NCBI GenBank assembly: GCA_963965975.1
Contig: OZ014411.1
Coordinates: forward strand, 24,473,249 to 24,537,248
DNA: 64,000 nucleotides
From: Xestospongia bergquistia
Taxonomy: Eukaryota > Porifera > Demospongiae > Haplosclerida > Petrosiidae
Reading direction: 5' to 3'
Shown here: one piece after another, positions 45,267 through 63,964 of the stretch
Numbering within the stretch: the first letter of the stretch is position 1
How the letters are laid out: each line of letters begins with the position of its first letter
Position numbers and translations under genes: made by a program
Notes under the pieces: generated by a model
What the model was told of the DNA's origin: nothing
Databases searched by the model: none
What the model saw: the letters and a program-made list of their open reading frames with translations, nothing else

Positions 45267-45600
45267 GTGTACATAATAAACAATGAGTCCAAATGTCAAA
45301 CTCACTGTGTTGATCATAATAGGTACTGTTATTCAAATATAATTATCAATATAACACAACATGATATTATGTGTAAAGGGAATCATATGGGCTGGTTATG
45401 TGATCACTGTAAGATGAACTATAGTCTTGTTTTAGACAGTAGTGATTGCTACAAGTGTTCTAATATACTACATATCGTACTCACTCTAAAATTTGGTATA
45501 CTAGGTGGTCTTGTGTATGTATTAGTGTTGTTTGTTTTGAGATTGACCATTGACTTGGACACACATTAAGGGTTTATTCTTGGCTAATGACACAGCTATT
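45267..45600 (+). pseudogene. Well-preserved relic: Cys module and first membrane helix
   Basis: One frame reads INITQHDIMCKGNHMGWLC, DHCKMNYSLVLDSSDCYKCS and ILGGLVYVLVLFVLRLTIDL, almost the intact family sequence, then stops at DTH. Only this internal slice is kept, with no signal peptide or N-terminal domain, though preceding DNA (ATTCTATCAGAAACAACTAA, AAAGGACACAAA at 45236-45265) matches the LSETTKGHKN region. It is closest to copy C and younger than its neighbours. Confidence 0.8.
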
Positions 45601-46399
45601 CTTTGAGTATACTAAACCAACTGTCATATACGTCACTGTTTTTCATCAGGTAAGTTATGTCTTTTTAACCGTTTATGGCAGTGTTCAGTCATCAACAAGA
45701 CTTTTGATATTGTTGATAGCAATCTTTAATGCTGTGATCACAGTTTCCTATTATTGCCAGCATATACTTTAATGTAAACACATTAATTGTTTTGATGTTT
45801 ATCTCTACTCCCCTCTCTATCCCAACACAATTATTGTTAATAATGTGATACCTTAGTTTGTCAATGTTAGACAAAAAGCAAAACTTTTATAACCAAATAC
45901 CAAAGTTTATGATATATATAGAAGATCATGCAAATAGATTTATTATATGTGATATATAATTTGTATGGAGACTATTTTCAACTACAATTCTTAAGGGAAT
46001 ATATACTCATAGTCCTCAAACACTAGCAAGTAATGTGACACTTAGTATTACTAGCTAAACCCTTGCCTGTCATTATGACCACATACAGATCATGCTAGCA
46101 TTATCATTTCATATCGATCATACCATTATCTTTATTATATAGTTAAGAATTACTTAGTAATATTTTACTATAGACAACAGTCCCTATACTATGATCATGT
46201 CACTGTCATAGTCATTACTAAAATTTATCTAAGACAACTTGAAATGTTTTTAGTTTGTGTTTATGCTTTTTATACAAGCAACATTATAAAATTTATAAAA
46301 TCATTGATGTTTAGAAGCACATACAGTACAATCACACAGCATGATTGTTTAAAAGGATCTACTCAAGTTATAATATCTCTAGTTCTATCAGGAAGAGCT
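45601..46399. other. 5' flank of copy C, with relic sequence
   Basis: 45601-45780 continues the decayed relic and parallels 13600-13760. From about 46195 the sequence (GTCATAGTCATTACTAAAAT, TTATACAAGCAACATTAT) matches the 5' flank of copy B at 37835-38000. In copy C an in-frame upstream ATG at 46244 would add 52 residues, but this stretch is not in frame in copies A and B and is better read as untranslated leader. Confidence 0.55.
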
Positions 46400-49300
46400 A
46401 TGGTTCAGGCTGTATGGTTGTTGTTACTTGTATCCAATTTACTAATACATGAATGTTTCTCACACTATCTTTTATTAACAGAATCTAGTGATCTCAACAA
46501 TTCCCTATGTGGTTCAAATGATGGTTCTGTTCTACCAGCAGGAACTCAACTGCTCCTCTCTACTGATGTACATCACATCCTGTCTTCAACTTCATTTTGT
46601 TTGGTTAGTAACACATCAAATATCACTTTACGTAGTGTATCATCAATAATTCCTGCTACTATCACATGCAAATCAAACCAAAATAACAGTTTTGCATCTG
46701 TTGGGTTTGGTTTCTATAATGTTACTGGACTATCAATTGAAAATGTACACATAACAAAATGTGGGGGACTTATGCCATCAACCAGTACCCTTTATCCAAA
46801 TGATACATCTTTTTACTTTCATGAGAGTCAATCAGTCACATTATTTATTAGTTATTCTTCTGATATCATGTTGTCAAAAGCTAACATCAACAATTACTAT
46901 GGTTTTGCTGTTCTACTAATTAATCCTAATAACAATTCAACACTAAGTAATGTGAACATTAGTAGCAGTGTTCAGTGCTCAAAAAATTTAACTCTGTCTT
47001 GTGGAGGCTCAGGACTAACTTTGTATTTTAGTAATTTAGATAATAGAACTAAAGTGTTGAGAGCTCATGTACTCCTAAGTACCACCTATATAAGAGGACT
47101 AGTTTACATTGTACCATATGATGATATATCAAATGCAGGTAAAGTCTACACTGAAGAGCCTAAAGCAATCAGTGCTTTTTCTGCTGGTATGACAGTTATA
47201 TTTAGTCAAGGTGACTACAGTGCTAATGTTATTTTGTGCAATACATATTGGCGTTATGTATATGGTGGTTTATTTAGTGGTATAGCATTTATTTTCAATG
47301 ATGCACCAGTAGGAAAGGTTTCTATTACAATAACAAAGTCAATGTTCAATCACAATGTTTATCAAGGAGGTGACAGTGTTGGGATTGGGTGTATGGTAAC
47401 ATCAACAAAGAGGTTTGCTTCTAGCTTTAAAATTCCTCTTGATATGACCTGGGATATAATAACTGTTACAGAGAGTGAATTTATTGAACACATTGATTAT
47501 TTTTCTAGCAATGACTTTCATTTTCGTTATCAATCTATATTAAATCTATACAATCATTCTTTCTTTCATATAATTACATCTTCTAATGTGTTAAACAAAC
47601 TCAGAATTTACCTCTCTCATTTGACTTACTATCAAAGGTACACTGGAATACGTAATCCATTTATTCTCTCAGAATCAGCTAAAGGAGACAAAAACTTAGA
47701 ATTCATTTTACATTCAATAAAAATACAATCAGGTGTTAACTATAATTCAATAGAGACAGCTGTAAATTCTGGTAAAGTAGTTTTTGTCAACACTAAGACT
47801 GTTTACATCAATGGAGAGAATAATAGTTTCATAAATATAACAGGGTCAATAATACAAGCACACAACAGTGACATACATTTAAATGGTACATTACTTTTCT
47901 ATAACAACAAAGCCATTCATGGAGCTGCTATCAGACTTGATTTATTATCACATCTCTTTATTCATGATTCAACTAATGCTACATTCATTAATAACAGTGC
48001 TTTCTTTTTTGGTGGTGCAATTTATTCTCAAATGAACAGGAATCTCCCTATGACAAATCCATTGTGTACTATTCAAGTAGTGAGTCAAAATATATCCCAA
48101 CTAAATGCGAGAATGAGTTTTAAAGGAAACGCTGCCAAACTTGCTGGTAACTCTATCTATGTTTCTCCACTTTATGACTGTCAGCAGTTATACTTGAAAA
48201 AAGAAAATTTAAATGACTTATACAAGAAATTATTTCACTTTAATGAAAATAGGACCTATCTTGAGATATCCTCAGTAGCTGTGAGTGTTGATCATTGTAG
48301 TATTAACAATAATACAAGTGATAATAACCAGATTATCCAAGTGTACCCTGGTCAAACAATTACAATTGGTTTAAGAGCATATGATCTTAATGGTAATCCT
48401 ACTTATGCTGATATTCTTACCAGGTTGACTAAAAAAATTGTTACAATTCATAACCATCGAAGTTTGTCAGCTGATGACATCGAAAATCATTTACCTATTG
48501 AACAACGAATTCAATCTGTCTACACTAACAGTTGTACACTATTAAATTTTACAATATTTCCAGAGAGTACAAATGATAAAAGTATGTATTTATATTTTCA
48601 GGTAGTGGGATACACACCTACAGTTTCAGCCATACTTGTTCAACAAACATGTCCTCCAGGATTTCTCTACACTTTGAGTAAAAAGTCATGTGAATGTAGT
48701 TTATTTCTAAAATCATTTGATATCATATATTGTGATATTGATACCACATCTGTTCATATTCCACCTAAATCATGGTTAGGAATTTTGGACAATAAATATA
48801 CTGTTGGTTACACTGAGCACTGTCCTCCTGGATACTGTCAACCAAATACAATTATCAATATAACACAACATGATATTATGTGTAAAGGGAATCATATGGG
48901 CTGGTTATGTGGTCAATGTAAGGTGAACTACAGTGTTGTCTTAGGCAGTAGTGATTGTTACAAGTGTTCTAATACACTACATAATGCAATCACTTTAACA
49001 TTTGGTATACTAGGTGGTATTGTGTATGTATTAATGTTGTATGGTTTAAGATTGACCATTGACTTGGGCACACTTGGAGGATTTATTTTTTGGCTAAACA
49101 TTATCTGGCCGTATGCTATCCCTTCTGATATGACATTTAATGACAGGGGTCTAAAATATATGGTGTACTTACTTACTTCCATAAAATACCAATGGAATAT
49201 ACCAGTGTGTATAACAAGTAATTTCAATGAACTAGGCAAGACTGCTGTATTGTACTTTTTCCCATTTTATTTATGGTTTATAGTTGCAGTAATTGTTCTC

Positions 49301-50167
49301 TTAAGTCGATACTCTACAAGGATTGCTAACCTCATTGTTGGATCCTCTGTACAAGTACTTGTCACATTGATGTACATTTCTTACTCAGATCTGTTGTCTA
49401 TCTCATTACTTGTTCTCACACCAGCACATATTCATTTTAATAATACCAATAGTTCTGGTAAATTATTGGTTTGGTTTAAAGATGGCAGTGTCCTCTATGG
49501 TCAAAATCCTTACCACATTGCTCTAATATGTGTGAGTATTGCAGTGTTATCTTTGTTTATTGTACCTTTTACATTGGTTGGATTGTTTGGAGTTAAGATG
49601 TTGAGGAGTCGTTTTATTGCCAAATATATTCGTCCATTTATTGATGCTATTCATGGACCTTACAAAGAGAAGCTAAGGTATTGGTTTGGTGTGAGATTGG
49701 TTGTTCTCTCTCTTATGTACATTATTGCTGTTGTTCTTCAAGGTAACAATATGAGTCTACAACTGTTATTGTTTGTGTTTATCTTAAATTTGTTTATTAT
49801 TGCTCAAGCTGTTGTTCTACCATACAAGAATAAAATATTGAATGTACTAGACTTGTGGTTTTTGGTACTACTCTCAGTGAATTTCACCACAAATCTCTCC
49901 TATACTTTATCAGACAATACCAGAGCTAACAATGTTATGACAAGTGTTGAGATAATTCTCTGCTCCATCACTTACTTTGTCATCTTAATGTACCACATGT
50001 ATATATCAATGAGTCGTTTTCGATGTATAAGGAAGTGTATACAAAATTGTCAACTTATTAAGGTAGTCAAAAAATATATAAAAAAAGAATATCAAGTTTC
50101 TGAAGCTGGTCCATTATTAAGATTTGATGATCCCTTCCAGTATAAAGAATGGAAACCAGAAGACTAA
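46400..50167 (+). CDS. Beta-helix/multipass membrane protein, array copy C (intact, 1255 residues)
   Basis: Start MVQAVWLLLLVSNLL, aligned with the copy B signal peptide. Same layout as copy B: Asn-rich extracellular strands, Cys module (QTCPPGFLY, CECS, EHCPPGYC, MGWLCGQC, SDCYKCSN) and about eight or nine helices, ending DPFQYKEWKPED. It is more diverged than A is from B, with changes clustered in the first 250 residues (SSVQCSKNLTLS in place of SDSSGSLQCSKNISLS) and in the cytoplasmic tail, while the membrane part is almost invariant. That pattern suggests either constraint or gene conversion on the membrane half and faster change at the surface half. Function unknown. Confidence 0.85.
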   Translation: MVQAVWLLLLVSNLLIHECFSHYLLLTESSDLNNSLCGSNDGSVLPAGTQLLLSTDVHHILSSTSFCLVSNTSNITLRSVSSIIPATITCKSNQNNSFASVGFGFYNVTGLSIENVHITKCGGLMPSTSTLYPNDTSFYFHESQSVTLFISYSSDIMLSKANINNYYGFAVLLINPNNNSTLSNVNISSSVQCSKNLTLSCGGSGLTLYFSNLDNRTKVLRAHVLLSTTYIRGLVYIVPYDDISNAGKVYTEEPKAISAFSAGMTVIFSQGDYSANVILCNTYWRYVYGGLFSGIAFIFNDAPVGKVSITITKSMFNHNVYQGGDSVGIGCMVTSTKRFASSFKIPLDMTWDIITVTESEFIEHIDYFSSNDFHFRYQSILNLYNHSFFHIITSSNVLNKLRIYLSHLTYYQRYTGIRNPFILSESAKGDKNLEFILHSIKIQSGVNYNSIETAVNSGKVVFVNTKTVYINGENNSFINITGSIIQAHNSDIHLNGTLLFYNNKAIHGAAIRLDLLSHLFIHDSTNATFINNSAFFFGGAIYSQMNRNLPMTNPLCTIQVVSQNISQLNARMSFKGNAAKLAGNSIYVSPLYDCQQLYLKKENLNDLYKKLFHFNENRTYLEISSVAVSVDHCSINNNTSDNNQIIQVYPGQTITIGLRAYDLNGNPTYADILTRLTKKIVTIHNHRSLSADDIENHLPIEQRIQSVYTNSCTLLNFTIFPESTNDKSMYLYFQVVGYTPTVSAILVQQTCPPGFLYTLSKKSCECSLFLKSFDIIYCDIDTTSVHIPPKSWLGILDNKYTVGYTEHCPPGYCQPNTIINITQHDIMCKGNHMGWLCGQCKVNYSVVLGSSDCYKCSNTLHNAITLTFGILGGIVYVLMLYGLRLTIDLGTLGGFIFWLNIIWPYAIPSDMTFNDRGLKYMVYLLTSIKYQWNIPVCITSNFNELGKTAVLYFFPFYLWFIVAVIVLLSRYSTRIANLIVGSSVQVLVTLMYISYSDLLSISLLVLTPAHIHFNNTNSSGKLLVWFKDGSVLYGQNPYHIALICVSIAVLSLFIVPFTLVGLFGVKMLRSRFIAKYIRPFIDAIHGPYKEKLRYWFGVRLVVLSLMYIIAVVLQGNNMSLQLLLFVFILNLFIIAQAVVLPYKNKILNVLDLWFLVLLSVNFTTNLSYTLSDNTRANNVMTSVEIILCSITYFVILMYHMYISMSRFRCIRKCIQNCQLIKVVKKYIKKEYQVSEAGPLLRFDDPFQYKEWKPED

Positions 50168-50611
50168 TAAAGAAACCTACTTAAGATTGAAAATTTAAAA
50201 AAGCAACCAATTTAATTTAATATACACTTGTTTTTAATAATGTATTAATAATAAAACACAAAGTCATATATCTTGCATTTTGGTAGGTAAACATTATTTG
50301 CTTTATTTGGTTTATTTAATTATTTTTATTTATTATTTTGCAGCACCTACAAATAAATTTGATTTGTTTGATAATCAAATATACTAGTAAAATTAGTGAA
50401 GCAAGAGTGAGTTATTTAATTATAGCTATTAAAGTATGGTTATTTAAATTGACTTTCATTTTATTGTACCAGATACAATACATGTAAAGTCTTAATATGT
50501 CAATTAAAAACACTTAACACATCAATCAAATTAGTTTGGATCTAAAGACTGTAAATAAAGTAAAATAACCAGGTAAAACTAACAAGATCATTTGTAAAAT
50601 ATAAAAACTCA

Positions 50612-50770
50612 CATGCTGTGGCAGGTATAGCACTGGTAGCTTTTATCATTGTTTTAAATCTAACTGTATCTGTGGGTACAATCAATGGACTTATATTCTA
50701 CGCTAACGTTGTCAAAATATATGAACCCATCTTCTTTTCTGGTGGTCCCATTCCAATTCTTATTATATTA
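50612..50770 (+). pseudogene. Relic of a divergent member of the multipass family
   Basis: One open frame reads HAVAGIALVAFIIVLNLTVS, VGTINGLIFYANVV and YEPIFFSGGPIPILI. This aligns with GGIVYVLMLFGLRLTIDLGT, LGGFIFWLNIIWPYVIP of the array, but the LNLTVS.GT.NGLIFYAN form is the version I recall from more typical family members. So a second subfamily was present here. It is isolated, with a stop after GMW. Confidence 0.6.
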
Positions 50771-51086
50771 GGCATGTGGTAGCAGTGCCTATGTAAGGAT
50801 AGCCCAGATTGTCCATTGAAATGTATTGGAAGCAAACAATGAATATCTCCTGAAAAGTGAAAGAAATCTTTCAATTGTCTGCTGTATTTCTTTCTATGAT
50901 AATATCTTGTTATGACTCACTTATATATATTTTGTTTATTCCTCTGCTTAGTCATGTATCCTCAGCAGGTGTCTAGTTAGTGGATGGTAGTTCAGTTCCT
51001 TTATTCGAGTTCATCAAAGTTTTTTCAGAAAAAAAATCGTTCAAAGTTGAAGGACAAAGCAAACATTATTCTTACTAAATTATGTT

Positions 51087-51471
51087 ATGATGATGGTGCC
51101 CTCCTTAATTGAAAGGTATTTTTTAATTATTGAAGCACCAACACCTAAATCAATTTCTAAGATGTTTTTCAGCAAAGAAAACCCTTCTGACTTAGTTAAC
51201 TGCTTTGTTGAAGACATTTCAAAGAATGGAGACAAATCCAGACTCTACATCTTACTCCATCTATTATTGAGAACAAGTGTAATTGGAATAAATCATTGCA
51301 AATGTTCTTGTTCCTAAGTTTACTAGCACCCTATGCACACAACTGCCGTTGTTATGGTAAATGTTTTCTAATATACTATTACTTATCATTTTTCCAACAT
51401 ATTTAGTAGACCAATTCAAGCTGAGCAAAAAAGTAAAAAAGACCTACTGTACAAAGAGAGACATATCAAGG
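51087..51471 (+). other. Unrecognised exon-like fragment
   Basis: An open stretch encodes EAPTPKSISKMFFSKENP, SDLVNCFVEDISKNGDKSRL and YILLHLLLRT, followed by an exon-like piece at about 51408-51471 (PIQAEQKSKKDLLYKERHIK) ending in AAG|GTAAGT. The amino-acid composition looks protein-like, but I do not recognise the family and find no complete gene around it. It may be a pseudogene fragment. Confidence 0.3.
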
Positions 51472-51982
51472 TAAGTAAATAAAGTCCAAACCCCTAGCCA
51501 CAGCAGTAGTTGAATTACACTGAGTGATATTAGTTGGTTATGCTGCCACTACTTAGAAAAAATAAGTGCCAAGACTTAATCATAGCAATTAAGGCAGATG
51601 GTTTTAAAACCACAGGTGTGGTGAGTTATAGCAGTTAAAAAAATTATACCAGATAATAAACAAAAAATAATATTATCTGATATAATAATATCCTTACTGT
51701 GCAATTAGAATGCACCAGCAGTTATCAGGTGTTACAGTATTTGTCTGATACTGTGTATTTACTTATATACTGCTACAACTCTCTACAAAGAAGACTGTCA
51801 AGATGTGTAAAATTTGCTGTAAATTTAGAACAAAACATTTCTATCAAAAACCTCACAATACGTTTGTAGGTAATTCTATTTTGTACACGAAGTAACTTTA
51901 TTGCAGTTAGTAACAAATCCATTCTCCCTACATCTACTGAAAGGTCTTTCTTTTTCTTATTTTGGCATTTATGCCAAGTTTT

Positions 51983-52390
51983 GTCTGGTGTTACCAACCC
52001 TTCACTAAGAGAGAAAGGGTCTAGGGATAAGCACATATATAGACTCATACAGCAGGAATGTGGCTGTGGGTAAAGGATAAATAGATGTGAGTATGTTAAG
52101 AGAGTATAAAAACAAAATGGTTGTTTTGATATCTGTGAATGTGGTGATGATCTTTAAATAGAGGTATAGACTGTAACATTAGTGCTGTCACTTATTGCTT
52201 TAAGAATAGAGTTTTAAGCAATTTTGACTATTTACTATCCATTATTGACTTACATAGAATAGGCTTTAAGTGAAAAAGAGGATCTTGTAAGTGTAAAAGG
52301 TGTTTCTGTGCCTTGCAAGTTTTTTGTAGGCTGTATGAATTCTACATGCAATTGTTACCTGACCATTCCTTTCTTAGCAAAGGGTCGAAA
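51983..52390 (+). mobile_element. TAGTCTGGCATTGC inverted-repeat element, copy 5
   Basis: Starts GTCTGGTGTTACCAACCC and includes AGGGTCTAGGGATAAGCAC, GTGAATGTGGTGATGATC, GAATAGGCTTTAAGTG and, at the far end, TTTCTTAGCAAAGGGTC, so it is longer than copies 1-4. The reverse-strand open frame 51773-52048 crosses its edge and is not a gene. Confidence 0.65.
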
Positions 52391-52579
52391 ACCTGAAACT
52401 TATAAATTTGTGAATTACAAAATATATTGTCTAGTACTGATACACAAAAAACAAATAATGTTACCCTCTCCATGAACTGGGTGATAATGCTAACACCTAA
52501 TTATATGATAATAGTTTATTAACAATTTTTATATAATTTACAGTAAATTAGGATACAAAACATGCTTTGTGTGCATGTG

Positions 52580-53290
52580 TGCACCACTTTTACATACAAC
52601 TCAACCATATTTATGCGTGTTCCAAAGAGAACAAGTGACTATGGAAGAAATATCCTTCTCAAGATCGGCTACATTTTTGTATAAATATTTTAATAGAGAC
52701 ATTCACAGCTAATAAATTTGAAATATAACACAAGTCCATCATCTACAATATAGTTTGTTCCAACTTCCAAGTCATCTTTATGTTTGAACAATTCAAGTCA
52801 TCTTACATTCAGAGAAAAATGATGTTAAGAATGACAGCATGGACATTCCTACAGAGTAACAACACAGATGTGCCTGAACACAATTTATATATTTAAAACC
52901 TATGTTTTACTGCATTGTAAGCACATTCCTTAAACAAAATCCTTACTTCCTATCAAACTAAACAGTATTTTACCTTAGACATCTTGTGGGACTATTTGCC
53001 TTATACAACTGTGGCAACAAAGCATCATGCATTTGATATTGTAGCTGCTATGTATATAGGAAAGTCTATACTGCCATTCCTACTTTGGGCTTGTTTGAGA
53101 TGTTTTCACCGCATCCTTACATTCAATGATTTTTAGTAAATTGTATTTATTTATACATATACAAGCTTTAAACTAAAGGATTAAAGATATTTACAAATAG
53201 AATAGCAGATTTTCAAGAACAATGGAATTCATATTTTTAGTCATTGGTAGTATCATATTGAAATTGATTCCTATATAAAAATGATATTAC
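52580..53290. repeat. Array spacer repeat downstream of copy C
   Basis: Same order of blocks as 35880-36590 (ACAACTCAACCATATTTATG, CTATGGAAGAAATATCC, CTTATACAACTGTGGCAAC). It indicates that the duplicated unit continued right of copy C, although no fourth gene copy is present. Confidence 0.7.
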
Positions 53291-53366
53291 CTTAGCAATA
53301 AAGAGATAATGAAATAAAGTGTAATAATAAGATTTATTTCATAATTATTTTGTAGTAAATCTGAAA

Positions 53367-53760
53367 TTAGTCTGGTGTTGCTGCCCCTTCAATTAGAGAA
53401 GAAGGGTCTAGGGACAAAGCATAAAACTCATACAGCAGGGATGAGAATGTGGGTAGAGGATAGTTAGACCTGACCATGTGTTAAGAAAATCTAAACCTTA
53501 AAATGGGTATTGTGATTGATGTGGATGTGTTAACAATCTTTTGAATAGAAGACAGACTGTATTTCATCAACTAGTGCTGCTTCACATCACATACTGCTTC
53601 ATGGTCAGAATTTCAAGCAGTTTCAAGGACTTTACCAGGCATTGTCAACTCACATGGAATAGGCATTCAGTGAAAAAGAGGAGTTTGTAAGTGCAAAAAA
53701 TTTTGTAGCCTGCACTGTAAGTGCAGAAATATTTTATACCATAGCCTGTAGTTGGGGACC
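53367..53760 (+). mobile_element. TAGTCTGGCATTGC inverted-repeat element, copy 6 (partial)
   Basis: Begins TAGTCTGGTGTTGCTGCCC, then AGGGTCTAGGGACAAAGC, GTGGATGTGTTAACAATC, CTGCTTCACATCACATACTG, GGAATAGGCATTCAGTG and GTAAGTGCAAAAAAT, following the reverse complement of the complete copy. Confidence 0.65.
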
Positions 53761-53844
53761 GACTAAATGGATTTTGCATAATATAGTAGACTCAGTTACC
53801 AATAAGTCAGTAAATCGATCGATATTAGAGAATAGAGGTATCTA

Positions 53845-53920
53845 CTCTTACATAACCAGACCCTTATAGCCTCACCTCCCTCCCAGAAATAGGGTCTGGC
53901 TATGAGAGACAATTTCTAAA
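53845..53920. repeat. Short inverted repeat with AACCAGACCC / GGGTCTGGCT ends
   Basis: ATAACCAGACCCTTATAGCC and AATAGGGTCTGGCTATGAG form a hairpin about 55 bases long. Related half-sites occur at 59930-59945 (GTCTGGCTAGCCAGACCC) and 5700-5730, so it may be the end of another small element. Confidence 0.5.
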
Positions 53921-54106
53921 GGCCTGCTGCTGTGACAATATCATTGATTTATAATTTATTAATTTTAAAAGCCTACCTGGAAATCATAAAGAATCTCTGT
54001 GTAGTTCATTAATAGTAAACTGGAATTTGTTACATTTCGGGGTTACGTGGTTTGTGTATAAAGTCACCTGTTTCAGTGGGATTTTTGACAGCCACACCTA
54101 CTAAGT

Positions 54107-61489
<7,383 letters not shown>

Positions 61490-62296
61490 TAGTATTGTAC
61501 TTTATGTATGATATCTTTTTATTGAATAGATAAATAATATAACACATTTTAAATGTAGCCACTGGAAGGGATATGAACCACTAGTCAGTATTGATCATAT
61601 GCATATTATGATGGCTATATTCCAAGTTTCATTAAAAGATTGTTAGACTTTGGGATCACTAGCACACTTATTAAAACATTGTTAAAATCATTTCAATCAT
61701 AGTATAAAAACACTACTATTTATGAGTCTTGGTTACCATAGAAATGAAATCTAATAAATGAGTTATCTGTTTCCATAGAAATGAAGCCCAATAGTGTCTT
61801 GGTTTACCATACAAACAAATCCTGATAAGGGCTTCTCAACAAAGGCAAATGAAGCCAAAAAGTAGTCTTTGTAGTTTGCCCAACAATTGAAGTCATGAGC
61901 AAGGGCTGGATAATATTTCAACTACAAAGTATCTGTCAGCTGTGATAACATTTTATCTTATTTTGCATACATAAATACAGTAAACATGTACTTTGTGTAT
62001 TCATTTAATTAATGTTGATCTTATAAACAAAGTAGAGTTCAATTGTATGACTAGTTGAAATATTCGATCATCTATTCATTATACTCAAAGATAGGACTGT
62101 CATAATGAACTATACAATAGTCTTTATAATGCTAACTTCTATTCACTATTTGATCAGTCAAACAGATATACCACATTTTTGGAAATACTAACACAGTGTT
62201 GTAAATGAAAATAATTAATGTGTATAATATGAAACTACAAAAATCTACTACACACAAGTTTTGATCCAATTTTAAAATTTGTTCTCATAAGTAATA
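61490..62296. other. Intergenic stretch between convergent genes
   Basis: AT-rich, no gene seen. 61725-61835 contains three degenerate copies of about 50 bases around TTACCATAGAAATGAAATC. It must hold the 3' ends of the aldehyde dehydrogenase gene (plus) and the fibronectin-III receptor gene (minus). Confidence 0.5.
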
Positions 62297-63964
62297 TTAA
62301 GTAGTGACCCTCAGTATATCATAGTCTGTTCCCTCATAAATGTGTTCATCAGTTACTTCATAAGTTCTTTCTTGATCAACTATCTCATATAATGCTTCAT
62401 TGTGATTTCTGCATAATAGAATTAATTACATTACTAGTTATAATTAACTTATAGAATGCTTTAAATTTATTACAATTATATAATGAATTAAACCAATTAA
62501 ATCAAGGACAACTTTGAAACAAAACATGCCTCACTGTTGTCATTATATCAAATAAATTGTCTAAAGTCTAAGAAAGAACATTTAACTCCTTCTCATTGAT
62601 AACTTGGAGGGAAATACTGTCAGGTATTTACTTGTCTTACTCTACAAATAGTACCACCTATTATGTGTATTATTGGCCCTCTCCATAGTTTTAAAGTACT
62701 GACCAGTCTCATATTTTATAAATGATTCTAAGTCAGTATTGTGTAATTTAAGTGACTGTCAAATAGTTAGACAATTTGATCACTGTCAAGACAAGTCAAT
62801 TAATTGTATGTCCAGGTACTACACAATAGCTATTATACATAACTTACGGCATATTATCATGACTATAATTAGTTGTATCGTTAACGTTGATATAATATGA
62901 TTGATCCATTGCCTTTTCATGACATGGTGTTGGAGTAATAGTTGTCATAGCAATAGACATTCTGTTACTATAAAGTAACAAAATAACATCAACTAATATA
63001 CTAAATGTCTTCTTACTTTGTACTACAATATCTCTTCTTGTAACAACAGAGCAGAAGTACATTGCACAAAACTATTAGAATTAGTAATATCACTACTGCT
63101 AATGATATACCAATTATAGGAACTATACAAATGTCCTTTAGTTTCAATGAAGCAGTAGAGGAGATAGGAGAAGCTGTAACTGTTATTAGTGATGACTCTG
63201 TTGATAATACTTGTCCTGGTATTAGTACAGTCATTGGTGAAGATATTGGAGCATTATATTCCACACCATTAACTGTTACTACACTTGATATTTGAAATAT
63301 ATACTCTGTTCCCACTTGTAGATTTGATACTCCCAGTATTGTTACAGATGATGGTAGCTCAATAACTTTGAATGCCACTTCATCAACTTGTTTATATTGT
63401 AGTATATAATTTGTCAGATATATATTGTCCAATGGAGTCCATGATATCAAAGTCATACCTTCAATTAGCTGTACAGAAAGATCTTCTACAACTGTAAAGG
63501 ACAATTACAATACTTAACAACATATTAGATTACTTACCTGGTAGATCTATAGTATAAAATTGTTTATCAGTCCATTCTCCTGGTCCTACACTGGTACTTG
63601 CTCTCACTCCAATGGTATAATTAGTATATGGAAGCAATCCTTCTATACTGTACTGTGTATTGATTGTATAGGCCATACTGTATGGACCATTACTGTTAAT
63701 CTCTCTATAACGTATCTCATACATGATAATGACACCATTGGGCACTGTGGGGGCATTCCATGTAATGTTGATCATATGCACATCTATACCACTTTGAATT
63801 AAACCAGTTACCAGACAAGGCTGTTGTGTCAAATTAGTGGCTAAAATAATTAAAGCATTCATAAATATGATGTCAGTTATTATTCATTGACTCACAGAAA
63901 GTCACAGTAGCAATGTCACTATGATCACTAGGTAGTATTGTACTACTCTCATTCCCATATGACA
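62297..63964 (-). CDS. Fibronectin-III single-pass receptor with tyrosine-rich tail, 3' part
   Basis: Five minus-strand exons, phases consistent: 63896-63964, 63538-63840, 63017-63491, 62848-62967 and 62297-62408. Exon 63538-63840 encodes a fibronectin-III module (MINITWNAPTVPNGVIIMYE, YTNYTIGVRASTSVGPGEW). The next exon encodes a second module (MTLISWTPLDNIYLTNYILQ, YIFQISSVVTVNGVEYNAP), a Ser/Thr-rich stalk and one transmembrane helix (VPIIGISLAVVILLILIVLC) followed by CCYKKRYC. The cytoplasmic part is about 85 residues with no kinase or phosphatase. Its last exon carries four tyrosines in acidic contexts: ALYEIV, RTYEVT, HIYEGT and TDYDIL, candidate SH2-docking sites, two of them ITAM/ITIM-like in spacing. 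The N-terminal part lies beyond the right edge. A cell-adhesion or signalling receptor role is inferred. Confidence 0.78.

Noticed and set aside
46244-46399. 52-residue N-terminal extension of copy C
   Set aside because: The matching flanks of copies A and B are out of frame, and the conserved signal peptide begins at the downstream ATG.
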